A stretch of DNA of 64,000 nt from Ignavibacteriales bacterium. GTDB lineage: Bacteria > Bacteroidota > Ignavibacteria > Ignavibacteriales > Ignavibacteriaceae. The DNA is taken from the NCBI GenBank assembly GCA_016700155.1, contig CP065001.1, forward strand, positions 3,348,001 to 3,412,000. Direction: 5' to 3'. Below the pieces are notes generated by a model. The model did no database searches, was not told the origin of the DNA, and saw only the letters and a list, made by a program, of their open reading frames with translations. Numbering within the stretch: position 1 is the stretch's first letter; each line of letters opens with the position of its first letter. The position numbers and the translations under genes are program-made. Of the stretch, positions 54,116 through 62,685 are shown piece by piece.

Positions 54116-57100
54116 CTATTTGATTACCGCAAATTTGCCAATGTGTTCACCAACTCCCGGTGCATCAACGTGATATATGTACACACCGTAAGCTATATCC
54201 ATTCCGTCTTCTGTAACAAGGTTCCATGATAAAGAACCGTCATCCATCGGGGAATCCTTTTCAAGTGTTTTAACCAGAGCGCCTGTGATTGTATAAATCC
54301 TTACAACACATTTAGGAGGCAGATTGATGAAATCAATTTTTCTTTCTCCTCTTCCTGTTGAGTTAAGATTTCTTCTTTCCCATTCCGCAGCTCCAAGGTA
54401 AGGATTAGGAACAACACCGATTCTTCCCATCTGATTATTTGCCTGGTTAGGATCAAAGCCAACCGGTTTGGTGGAGTATCTGAAATAATCATCCGTGTTG
54501 AATTGTTTACTTGTTGTTATCTGGAATTTATCCCCGGCAACAGGCGGAGTAGGGTCAATGAAGAAAGGCGGCAGGTAGGAAACTACCCATGCTATCCTTG
54601 CATTGGCTGTGGTTTTAGGAAGCGCAATAAATTCAACTATCCATATTGAATCACCCGGTGTGAATGAAGCTGAATTATCCGCATCCCTTAAACCGGAGTT
54701 AACATAAAGTCCTGTTGTTTTATTTAGTATCTTAAACGGAACAGGAGTTCTCGGCGGGAAAAATGTTGTATCAACAAATGTATCTGAGAACTGAATTTCA
54801 TAATCAGAAGGCCAGGGAACGGCTCTTATTGTTTTATCTTCAACAACATCCAAAATAAAGTTGCTGCTTCCAACCAGCCATCCGGTTAGTGAATCAATAA
54901 CAGCAACAGTATCATTTTTTACTGACACCGACATGCCGTCAAACGGAGGACTAAAAATTGTCGGGCCGATGTTAGTTGAATCTATATTTCTCTCAAGCGT
55001 ATCAACTGCTCCGCCGAAAGTTCTGATTATTGAATAGGACTGAGTATTATATCTCGGATAGTCGGTCGATGCTTTAAATTTAATCTCGTAAACTGCACCA
55101 TCCATCAATGCTGAAGGATTAAGAATGTTAACGGTCAGATCACCGGTTCCCATTCCTGTCGGAGTTTTTGTATCACCAATAATTTCGGGAGGAACATAAC
55201 CGGCAACAGGTGCGTTTGGTGTAACTACCGCACAGTTTATATCAATGAATGTAACTGTACCGGCAAAATCCTCTGAAATAATTTTTGTACACTCTGAAGG
55301 CTGAAGCCCTGTAGTTCCATAATCCGGATCGCCCATATCATAAGAAACCATTGCGTAATAGTACCGCTGACCGTTATTAACATCAGTATCAATATATGAA
55401 TGCTGCAATCCTGTATTACTTCCGCGCCAGAATCTTGCACCGTTAATACCTACCGGGTCAGGTCCTTGTATTGAATCAACAAGGTCATATTGAACGATAG
55501 GCTTGTAATACTTCGGGTCACCTTTAGAGTCAGTTATAATTTTTATGTCGTTGAATTCCGCTTCAGTGCTTCGGTATAAAAGATATCCTTCAAAATCTTT
55601 TTTATATCCTTTTGTCGGATCATTATCTTCATAACCTAAGAACTGGTCGCGTGATTCTTCGGCGACTTTATCCCAGTATAAAAATACTTTTCCATCTCCC
55701 GGTACAGCAGTCAGAGTAGGTTTATAAGGAGGTTTGGAAAAATTATAATTTGCATTATAAATATTCTGTACAGTTTCTTTGTTAAAAATAATATCATCAA
55801 GATTATTACCGAACAACAAACACATTGAGAATCTTTCTCTTTTTCCCTGGTTTAAAGGAAAAGGACCTGACGCAAATACCATACTTATGTTTGCGTTCTG
55901 CAATGAAGTATCGAATGTACCTGCCAGCATTTTTAGCCACATTGTTTCATCGTCTTTAGGCCAGCCGCCGCCTGTACCGCCGTCGCCTAACCTGTAAATT
56001 GAAACTGCGGTTAAACCAATCTGGTCTGATTCATCTTTGTCTGTCTTATCAAAGTTTGGTTCGCCGTCTGTTTTTAATCCATCGCCTTCACCTTCATCAG
56101 GACCTTCATACTGAAGATCAAATGGACCAACACCATCACGACCTACGTCATTATTCAACGGTTCATTTTCATCTGCGTCCCAAACTCCGTTTCCATTTAT
56201 ATCGGCAAATCCAACCCAGTCGTTATCATTATCAATTCCGTCATCACGGCGTTCATCAATAAGTCCGTCATCATCATCATCAATTCCGTTAAGTGCGTTA
56301 CCCGGACTTTCAAGATATGCATAACCGTAATAACCGGTTATCCAGTCCCCGGGAACACCAAGTCCGTTTGTGTCGTAGCAGTATGCAAGATCTAATGAAA
56401 GGTCGAAAGATGCATTGTCATCACCAGAGTCATCAGTTCCGCCCACACCACAGTCAGTATAAAAACCAAAAGCAGTTTTGTCATAATTAAAGTCTGAGAT
56501 GTTGACAATATCATAGTGCCAGAAAATTATATCTTCAGCAAGAACATGAGACCACTGGAAACCGCGGACTTCAACTCTTAATCCCAATCCTCCCCTGTTG
56601 TGATCGCTGGCTATAGGATAATAGTTGTAAGGTGCACGGGTAAACTCTTCATCTTTTGAATCATCCATTACAAAGAATGTTTCGAAGTCCGAATTATTAA
56701 CACCGCGTCCAAAGTAACCATACCAGAACCCGTTCCAATCGGGTGTAAGATCCAACGCGGCTGGCCATTCTGCTGGCCATGTGTGCGGGTTTGTGTTGAT
56801 TGCCGGAGAAGGTTTTTCTTTCGGGTATTCCTGAACCTGGTTCTGATTAAAATATCCCGGAACAGGTTCGAGTCCCCATTTTGTTAAACCGATAGGCGGA
56901 TTAGGATCCATCCATTCTCTGTAAGAAGTTTCAAGCGGATGAACTGTTTGTCCGTTACCCGGCGTAACAACCTCTGAAGCGATTAATACAGCAACTCCGT
57001 CAAGATAGGAATGACCTGTACCTTTAGGCCATTCACCTGAAGGCTGGAACTGCCATTTTGCAACTTCGCCGTTATTATAAAATAAAGTTCTTACAAGGTT

Positions 57101-57235
57101 GCCATCCATCGTGCCTTCGCGGCGGTACTGGATATCACCCTTGGGTTCATTTCTATACTTAATTACCTGAGGATCCTGTGCCTGAGCCAGTACAGGAATC
57201 AGCATCAGTAGTATCGTAGCTATTTTCTTAAACAT
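54116..57235 (-). CDS. Large surface/exported protein with acidic calcium-type repeats and FlgD-like C-terminus
   Basis: 1039 residues; GGAGG precedes the ATG and the signal peptide ends near VLAQA. I do not recognise the N-terminal about 270 residues. An acidic segment follows (NGIDDDDDGLIDERRDDGIDNDND... and NGNGVWDADENE), of the thrombospondin-type-3 or dockerin-like calcium-binding kind. Then come a fibronectin-III-like region (LTAVPGDGKVFLYWDKVAEESRD) and beta-rich domains. The C-terminal domain has VPNPYLGAAEWERRN...CVVRIYTITGALVKTLEKD...YGVYIYHVDAP and ends GKFAVIK, a type IX-like/FlgD-type end without LEQNYPNPFNP. It lies between the receptor and the PorV-like gene. A SusD-like surface role is a guess. 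Confidence 0.7.
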   Translation of the reverse strand: MFKKIATILLMLIPVLAQAQDPQVIKYRNEPKGDIQYRREGTMDGNLVRTLFYNNGEVAKWQFQPSGEWPKGTGHSYLDGVAVLIASEVVTPGNGQTVHPLETSYREWMDPNPPIGLTKWGLEPVPGYFNQNQVQEYPKEKPSPAINTNPHTWPAEWPAALDLTPDWNGFWYGYFGRGVNNSDFETFFVMDDSKDEEFTRAPYNYYPIASDHNRGGLGLRVEVRGFQWSHVLAEDIIFWHYDIVNISDFNYDKTAFGFYTDCGVGGTDDSGDDNASFDLSLDLAYCYDTNGLGVPGDWITGYYGYAYLESPGNALNGIDDDDDGLIDERRDDGIDNDNDWVGFADINGNGVWDADENEPLNNDVGRDGVGPFDLQYEGPDEGEGDGLKTDGEPNFDKTDKDESDQIGLTAVSIYRLGDGGTGGGWPKDDETMWLKMLAGTFDTSLQNANISMVFASGPFPLNQGKRERFSMCLLFGNNLDDIIFNKETVQNIYNANYNFSKPPYKPTLTAVPGDGKVFLYWDKVAEESRDQFLGYEDNDPTKGYKKDFEGYLLYRSTEAEFNDIKIITDSKGDPKYYKPIVQYDLVDSIQGPDPVGINGARFWRGSNTGLQHSYIDTDVNNGQRYYYAMVSYDMGDPDYGTTGLQPSECTKIISEDFAGTVTFIDINCAVVTPNAPVAGYVPPEIIGDTKTPTGMGTGDLTVNILNPSALMDGAVYEIKFKASTDYPRYNTQSYSIIRTFGGAVDTLERNIDSTNIGPTIFSPPFDGMSVSVKNDTVAVIDSLTGWLVGSSNFILDVVEDKTIRAVPWPSDYEIQFSDTFVDTTFFPPRTPVPFKILNKTTGLYVNSGLRDADNSASFTPGDSIWIVEFIALPKTTANARIAWVVSYLPPFFIDPTPPVAGDKFQITTSKQFNTDDYFRYSTKPVGFDPNQANNQMGRIGVVPNPYLGAAEWERRNLNSTGRGERKIDFINLPPKCVVRIYTITGALVKTLEKDSPMDDGSLSWNLVTEDGMDIAYGVYIYHVDAPGVGEHIGKFAVIK

Positions 57236-57262
57236 TAATTTTTTCCTCCAATTAGAATATCC

Positions 57263-59974
57263 TTAAAAACCGAATCCGAATCCCAGCCTGATTTCACGGG
57301 GTGTGGAATACATTGCAGGATTGTTTATGTATTGTTCAAACGTATTTATTCCGAATATCGCGCCTGCTTCTTTAACATTTAGATCAGCATTTGCGCGACC
57401 GGTGCTTGCATAAACATCATTTTCATTTTTAATATCAAGAACATTATAAACAAGCAAAAACACGTTCAGATCAATCGCACCAACTTTAAATACTTTTTCT
57501 GCGCGAAGATCAAGATTTAAAAATGAAGGTTTGATTCCACCGTTTTCGAATCTCACACCGTTTGATCTTTTAGGATCTTCGGTATAAGGCCAGCCTGAAC
57601 CATATTGAAATATAAAGCCCGCGTTCCAGTCACCCGGTTCACCAACGTTGAATGAAAGGTTTAAAGTTGATCTCTGATCCCAGTTCAACGGTACAACTGC
57701 TTTTGCATCTTCAACCGGTGGATCAGTCTGATTATTATTATAAACTGCAAAAGGATCGCTTGCATTTCCTTCGGCGATCTGGAATGTATAATCTACTTTT
57801 GCGCTGAAATAATCTGCAAATCTTTTATCAAGTGTAACTGTAAACCCTCTTACGTTTCCGTAGTCACGGTTTACAAATCTTGCATATTTAAATCCTTCAT
57901 AAGTATTTATGATTTCCATTCCAAGAAGGTTGCGGATATCTCTGTAGTAAACTGCAAAGTTTAAAACAAGATTCGGGAAAAGAACCTGCTGCAGACCTAT
58001 TTCATATTGAACTGTTTTTTCGGCTTTAAGATCCGGGTTACCCATAATTGATGAAACTGATGCCGTGGGATTTATGAGGAAATCTGAATTCCTGTAAAGA
58101 TTTTCGAAATTAGGAATTTTGAAAAAGTGTCCGTATGAAAACCTGATAATTCCCTGATCTGTTATCGGGAATGATGCGCCAAGCCTTGGACTTATCTGGA
58201 ACTTAGCCTCAGCTTTTTCAAACTGGCTTGCGCCGGGATATAACGGATTGTTTGTAACGTTACGCAGATCAACCGGTTGATTAGAATTCGGCTGGAAGTA
58301 ATCGAGTCTTACGCCAGCATTGATGATCATTATGTCATATTCCATTTTGTCCTGCACATAAGCAGCAAACTCATAAGGCTTTTTATAGTATGATTCGTTG
58401 CCTTCTTCACCGGGATTACGGTAACCAAGAGTTACTATAGGGTTACCAAGTGTATCTTGCTGACCCTCAGTCAGGTTAATCAGGTTGTAGCCATGATTGA
58501 ATATGTCGTGTAATCTCCCTTCAATACCCGCGCCGATTTTATGCTCTTTTGAGATCTGAGAATTAATCGACCATTGACCAATATAAGTAAGTGTTGAACG
58601 CTCATATCTGCCGCCGTCATTTCCGCCTGACCTGAAAGTATAGCCTGATGTAGCGATTCCCTGGTTTGGATCGATATATCTTGGATCAAAAGGATCTTCA
58701 TATAAATATCCCTCATACTGATGAAGGTTTGAAGAAAACTTTAAAGTCTGAAAAGTGCTTTGTGACGGGAAGTGTGAAAGCTGCACTGAGTTGATTGCGT
58801 TATACCTGTAATGACTTCTTATTCCGTCCGGTGTCCATGAGAAATAATGATCATAATATTTATTATAGTTATCATCATAAAAAAGACTGTAACTTATCTT
58901 AAACATGGGGAGAGAATAAGTCACTTTTCCGTTAAATGAATATTTCTTTTCAGGATTGAGAGGAACATAAGCGCCGTCTCCCGTATTTCTTGGTATCCAG
59001 AAATCCGGTTCTGACGGGTTTGGAAGAAATGGAACATTATCGCCTATGTTATAAACACGTTTACCGAAAAGATGACCTTCATTTTCAAAGTATCTTCCTG
59101 TTAAAAAGAATGTCAGGTTTTTTAAACCGGTTGGTCCGCTTAAACTTACCTGAACGTTTCGTGCCGGAAGCCTGTCAAGCTTATCAAGGTTCCTGAATAT
59201 GTCCGTATGGTTTGTAAAATAATTTCCTGTGTATGCGGATACTGTGCCTTCAAGTTTGCTGGAACCATCCTGCGTAACAATATTGACAACGCCGGACATT
59301 GCCTGTCCGTATTCCGCATTAAAGTTACCTGTTATAACTTCCATCTGACGGATAGATGTATTTTCTATCTCAACACTAAGTCCGCCGTTAAAAGCATCTG
59401 TAACGGTAACACCATCAACCAGGTAAGCGACTTCATTTGAACGACCGCCGCGGAAGTGTCCGCCGATAACGCCTGCCTGCAGATTAATAACCTGACCGAT
59501 TTCTTCAACAGGCATCATTTTAATATCACTTGAAGTGATTGTAGATGATGTTGATGTAAGATCTTTCTGAACGAGGGGACGGGTTGCTGTAACAACAACT
59601 TCTTCACCCATACTGATGACGGTTGAACTTAACTTGACATCGACTTTAGTGGTGAGGTCAATTTTTATTAAAACTTTTTCAACAATAACCCGCTGATAGC
59701 CGACTGCACTTGCTATTATCCGGTATTCACCGGGAGGAATATTATTTATATAATAGTATCCGTCATTATCGGCTGCAGCACCGAGATAAGTACCTTCAAT
59801 TACAACATTGGCGCCGAGCAGGGGTTCGCCTGTTTCGGAGTCAGTTATTCTTCCCGAAATTTTACCGGTTGTTCCGGCAAAAATATCGGCCTGTATTCCG
59901 GCTAAGAAGAAAATCAGAAGTAAAGGTATCAGAGCGGTACGAAAATACACCACTCTTTTTGCTTTGTTGTACAT
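57263..59974 (-). CDS. TonB-dependent receptor with N-terminal carboxypeptidase-regulatory-like domain
   Basis: About 903 residues from the ATG at 59974 (a TTG frame extends to 60013 but gives an unlikely start). The signal peptide ends near IFAG. A carboxypeptidase-regulatory-like/CarboxypepD_reg domain follows (KISGRITDSETGEPLLGANVVIEG, DNDGYYYINNIPPGEY). The TonB-box region is EEVVVTATRPLVQKDL, the plug includes VIGGHFRGGRSNEVAYLVDGVTVTD and VITGNFNAEYGQAMSGVVNIVT, and a 22-stranded barrel ends IRLGFGFGF. This is the SusC-like layout, but no SusD gene is present. It is followed by the 1039-residue protein (27 bp) and the PorV-like gene. It probably imports glucan oligomers for the locus. 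Confidence 0.9.
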   Translation of the reverse strand: MYNKAKRVVYFRTALIPLLLIFFLAGIQADIFAGTTGKISGRITDSETGEPLLGANVVIEGTYLGAAADNDGYYYINNIPPGEYRIIASAVGYQRVIVEKVLIKIDLTTKVDVKLSSTVISMGEEVVVTATRPLVQKDLTSTSSTITSSDIKMMPVEEIGQVINLQAGVIGGHFRGGRSNEVAYLVDGVTVTDAFNGGLSVEIENTSIRQMEVITGNFNAEYGQAMSGVVNIVTQDGSSKLEGTVSAYTGNYFTNHTDIFRNLDKLDRLPARNVQVSLSGPTGLKNLTFFLTGRYFENEGHLFGKRVYNIGDNVPFLPNPSEPDFWIPRNTGDGAYVPLNPEKKYSFNGKVTYSLPMFKISYSLFYDDNYNKYYDHYFSWTPDGIRSHYRYNAINSVQLSHFPSQSTFQTLKFSSNLHQYEGYLYEDPFDPRYIDPNQGIATSGYTFRSGGNDGGRYERSTLTYIGQWSINSQISKEHKIGAGIEGRLHDIFNHGYNLINLTEGQQDTLGNPIVTLGYRNPGEEGNESYYKKPYEFAAYVQDKMEYDIMIINAGVRLDYFQPNSNQPVDLRNVTNNPLYPGASQFEKAEAKFQISPRLGASFPITDQGIIRFSYGHFFKIPNFENLYRNSDFLINPTASVSSIMGNPDLKAEKTVQYEIGLQQVLFPNLVLNFAVYYRDIRNLLGMEIINTYEGFKYARFVNRDYGNVRGFTVTLDKRFADYFSAKVDYTFQIAEGNASDPFAVYNNNQTDPPVEDAKAVVPLNWDQRSTLNLSFNVGEPGDWNAGFIFQYGSGWPYTEDPKRSNGVRFENGGIKPSFLNLDLRAEKVFKVGAIDLNVFLLVYNVLDIKNENDVYASTGRANADLNVKEAGAIFGINTFEQYINNPAMYSTPREIRLGFGFGF

Positions 59975-60076
59975 AACCGTATTCCCAATAAGTTTTTTAT
60001 AAAATCTTAACAATGTTCTGAGTATTGTCGTTTACCTTTATTACTTTTTTTAGAATCTCCATCAAACCATTTTAAC

Positions 60077-60115
60077 AAAACAAGGAAGGCACAACTTAAT
60101 TGCTGCGCCTTCCTG
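60077..60115 (-). terminator. Intrinsic terminator after the CBM9-like protein gene
   Basis: The stem AGGAAGGC/GCCTTCCT (60084-60091 with 60108-60115), plus inner GCA/TGC pairing, is followed on the minus strand by TTGTTTTGTT. It lies 8 bp after the stop at 60123. Confidence 0.8.
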
Positions 60116-60122
60116 TTAATAA

Positions 60123-62591
60123 TTATTTGATCAGCATCATTTTCTTTGTTGCGTGGAATGAACCTGATTCAATGCTGTAGAAGTATACACCGCTTGAAAG
60201 GTTGCTTGCATCAAAGTTAATTGTATGTGAACCGGCTGTCTTGAACTGATCAACAAGTGTTGTAACAACTCTTCCTAATACATCATAAACCTTAATTGAT
60301 ACATTACCCGGTTTTTCAATCGAGTAAACAATCTGTGTTGCAGGGTTAAATGGGTTAGGATAGTTCTGTGAAAGTTCATATGTAAGAACTGTGTTCTGTG
60401 GATCATCAACACCAACCGGATTCCATAGAGCACCGATCCATGTGTACAACCATCTTGATACATCACTCCATGACTGGTCTTCATTGTATGGTGAATAAGT
60501 CATGATACCTTCTCTTTCACCTGTTGCATCAGCATCATTGATTGAGAAGTCCATTGGTATTCTCATACCTTCGAGCGGAACAAAAAGATCATCGTTAAAT
60601 CTGTTAGAAAGTTCGGAGAATGCAATTCTTGCTTCAACGACATAACCGGTAGGGAATTTTTCATCCCAATAATAATCAGTGCCTGGGACCAATAAACTGT
60701 CGCCGCCGCCAAGTCCATCTATCAAGCATCTGTCTCTTGACATTCTGAAATGATAATCCGGCTGTGAACCTCTTCTGTAAGTGGTATGTGGTTTACCATG
60801 CCAGTTGTAGAGTCCAAGGAAAATATCCGGAGCGTCATTCAGATATGTCGCTAACGCAGGATTGAAGCTTATGATATCGTCTTCAACATCAAATGCTATG
60901 TATAGATAATTGTTATCAACTGCTACATAAGCATCAAGTGAAAGGTCATCATCATTTGTTATTGTTGAATTGGTAACAAGAAATGCTGAACCATCTGAAA
61001 GCGCCATATGAATTGGTGTAATGCCGGCCCATTCAGTTAAACTTCCGTCAGCAACAAATGTAGATGTCGGAGCGTTCAAAGAAATTGTGGTAACGCCTTT
61101 TGCGGTGTTGGTAACAGGTGCTGATACTTCTGATAATTCAGAGATATTTCCAGCCTGATCCTGTGTCTGCATTGCATAGTAGTATGTAACATCCTGATCT
61201 GTTACCGGCGCTCTTAATAAATGACTGAACGTCTGAACACCTTCACCAACATTAAGTTTTACAACTTCAGCGTCGTCAGGGTCTGTAATAGGAGCGTGTT
61301 TATAATAGATATGATACTTTTCCTGTGCTTCATTAAGAGCATCAATCCAAGTTATCAGGTTAGAATATGTTCCGGGTAATCCAAGTACACTTGTTGGTGG
61401 AGGAGGAGCTATAACATCAAAATCAGGATTTCCTGACCACCAGTCGGTAATCCATAATACTCTACCTGCAACACCCGAAGCTTCAGCCATTAAACCAACA
61501 ACGTTTATGTTAGTTGAATCTATTGAAGTAGAATTATCCTGGTAAACCATTTCACGGAACGGGAAAGCATATTCATGCCACTGATCATCAGCAATTGGCT
61601 GGAATACTGTACCGATTTTTCCGCCGCCGCCTTCAACCTGAATTCTTAGCGGACCGGTACCTGCTTCACATTTCAGTTTGAACTTCATACTATCAACTAA
61701 CCAGGCACCTGAAAGATTTACTGATGGAGATACGTTGTAACCGAAACCTGTCCAGCCGTTAGCCCATTCATCTCCCTGTATCCATTTTATTGCATTTGTT
61801 CCGGGTTGTGGTCCTGCACCGGTTTCAACTGATACTGCAGATTGACCCCAGGTGAATTGAGACATATTGCCTAACAATGTAATACCGTTAAATACAACTA
61901 GCGGAATAGCCTTAACACCAAATCTTCTGAATCCGTCAAAAATAACTTTGAGTGAGTCTTCAGCTATACTTGTTGAAATTGCTGAAATGTTATAACCAAT
62001 AATTTTATCTGAATCGAACTGACGGTTATTGAAATTACCGCCGCCCCAACTTGCAGGGAATATTACGAATCCTGAATCAACAGGAGTTAAACTTCCGTCT
62101 GTACTTAAAATTCTTATAGGCAGTTTTAACTCGAACCAGTCACCAACTGCATCAAGAACTGTTGCATGTTCGTAGATGTATTCTTCAATCGGATCGGTCT
62201 CTGTAGGACGATCTGCAATGTGAATTCTGAATACAATACTTGCAGGTAAACTTGGAGCCTGAACAACCTTTATCCAGATTGCCAAAGAATCACTGATTGT
62301 CCAGTCATATAACGGCTGTCCGTCAGGTACTCTTTTAATAAGCTGCGAATAGCTTCCCCATGAATGGAATGATCCGATAACTATATCGGCATTTCCTGAA
62401 CCGGTTCCCTCTCTGAAATCAGTTGTATTCAAAGTGAAATCCATCCGGCTTGGACTACCTTCAGTAGAAATCTGATATGTAGTATCAGCCGCAATGTCCG
62501 AATCGAAGCTTTCAATTACTACACTGCTTTGTGCCATAGTAAAAGAAATGCTCATCATCAGAAGAAGAACAAGATGAATAAATCGTTTCAT
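60123..62591 (-). CDS. Secreted carbohydrate-binding protein (CBM9-like) with type IX sorting tail
   Basis: 822 residues; GAGGAAAG precedes the ATG and the signal peptide ends near FTMAQ. The N-terminal about 380 residues contain two beta-sandwich regions of the kind seen in CBM-type glycan binders (SRMDFTLNTTDFREGTGSGNADIVIG; WANGWTGFGYNVSPSVNLSGAWLVDSMKFKLKCEAG). Then comes a fibronectin-III-like domain (TYSNLITWIDALNEAQEKYHIYYKH) and a CBM9/DOMON-like domain (about 510-720, DGSLTEWAGITPIHM, DAYVAVDNNYLYIAFDVEDD, GYVVEARIAFSEL). The sorting domain starts near 745 (ELSQNYPNPFNPATQIVYS) and ends ATKKMMLIK. No catalytic motif is visible. It likely binds the target glucan at the cell surface. 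Confidence 0.82.
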   Translation of the reverse strand: MKRFIHLVLLLMMSISFTMAQSSVVIESFDSDIAADTTYQISTEGSPSRMDFTLNTTDFREGTGSGNADIVIGSFHSWGSYSQLIKRVPDGQPLYDWTISDSLAIWIKVVQAPSLPASIVFRIHIADRPTETDPIEEYIYEHATVLDAVGDWFELKLPIRILSTDGSLTPVDSGFVIFPASWGGGNFNNRQFDSDKIIGYNISAISTSIAEDSLKVIFDGFRRFGVKAIPLVVFNGITLLGNMSQFTWGQSAVSVETGAGPQPGTNAIKWIQGDEWANGWTGFGYNVSPSVNLSGAWLVDSMKFKLKCEAGTGPLRIQVEGGGGKIGTVFQPIADDQWHEYAFPFREMVYQDNSTSIDSTNINVVGLMAEASGVAGRVLWITDWWSGNPDFDVIAPPPPTSVLGLPGTYSNLITWIDALNEAQEKYHIYYKHAPITDPDDAEVVKLNVGEGVQTFSHLLRAPVTDQDVTYYYAMQTQDQAGNISELSEVSAPVTNTAKGVTTISLNAPTSTFVADGSLTEWAGITPIHMALSDGSAFLVTNSTITNDDDLSLDAYVAVDNNYLYIAFDVEDDIISFNPALATYLNDAPDIFLGLYNWHGKPHTTYRRGSQPDYHFRMSRDRCLIDGLGGGDSLLVPGTDYYWDEKFPTGYVVEARIAFSELSNRFNDDLFVPLEGMRIPMDFSINDADATGEREGIMTYSPYNEDQSWSDVSRWLYTWIGALWNPVGVDDPQNTVLTYELSQNYPNPFNPATQIVYSIEKPGNVSIKVYDVLGRVVTTLVDQFKTAGSHTINFDASNLSSGVYFYSIESGSFHATKKMMLIK

Positions 62592-62685
62592 AACTTTCCT
62601 CTCTTTAGTTGAACGTTTGTAATTAGCTGGATTGAATTGTTCCTTTCAATCCTTTTTGATTTAATGTTTTGCGAAACAAAGTTTT

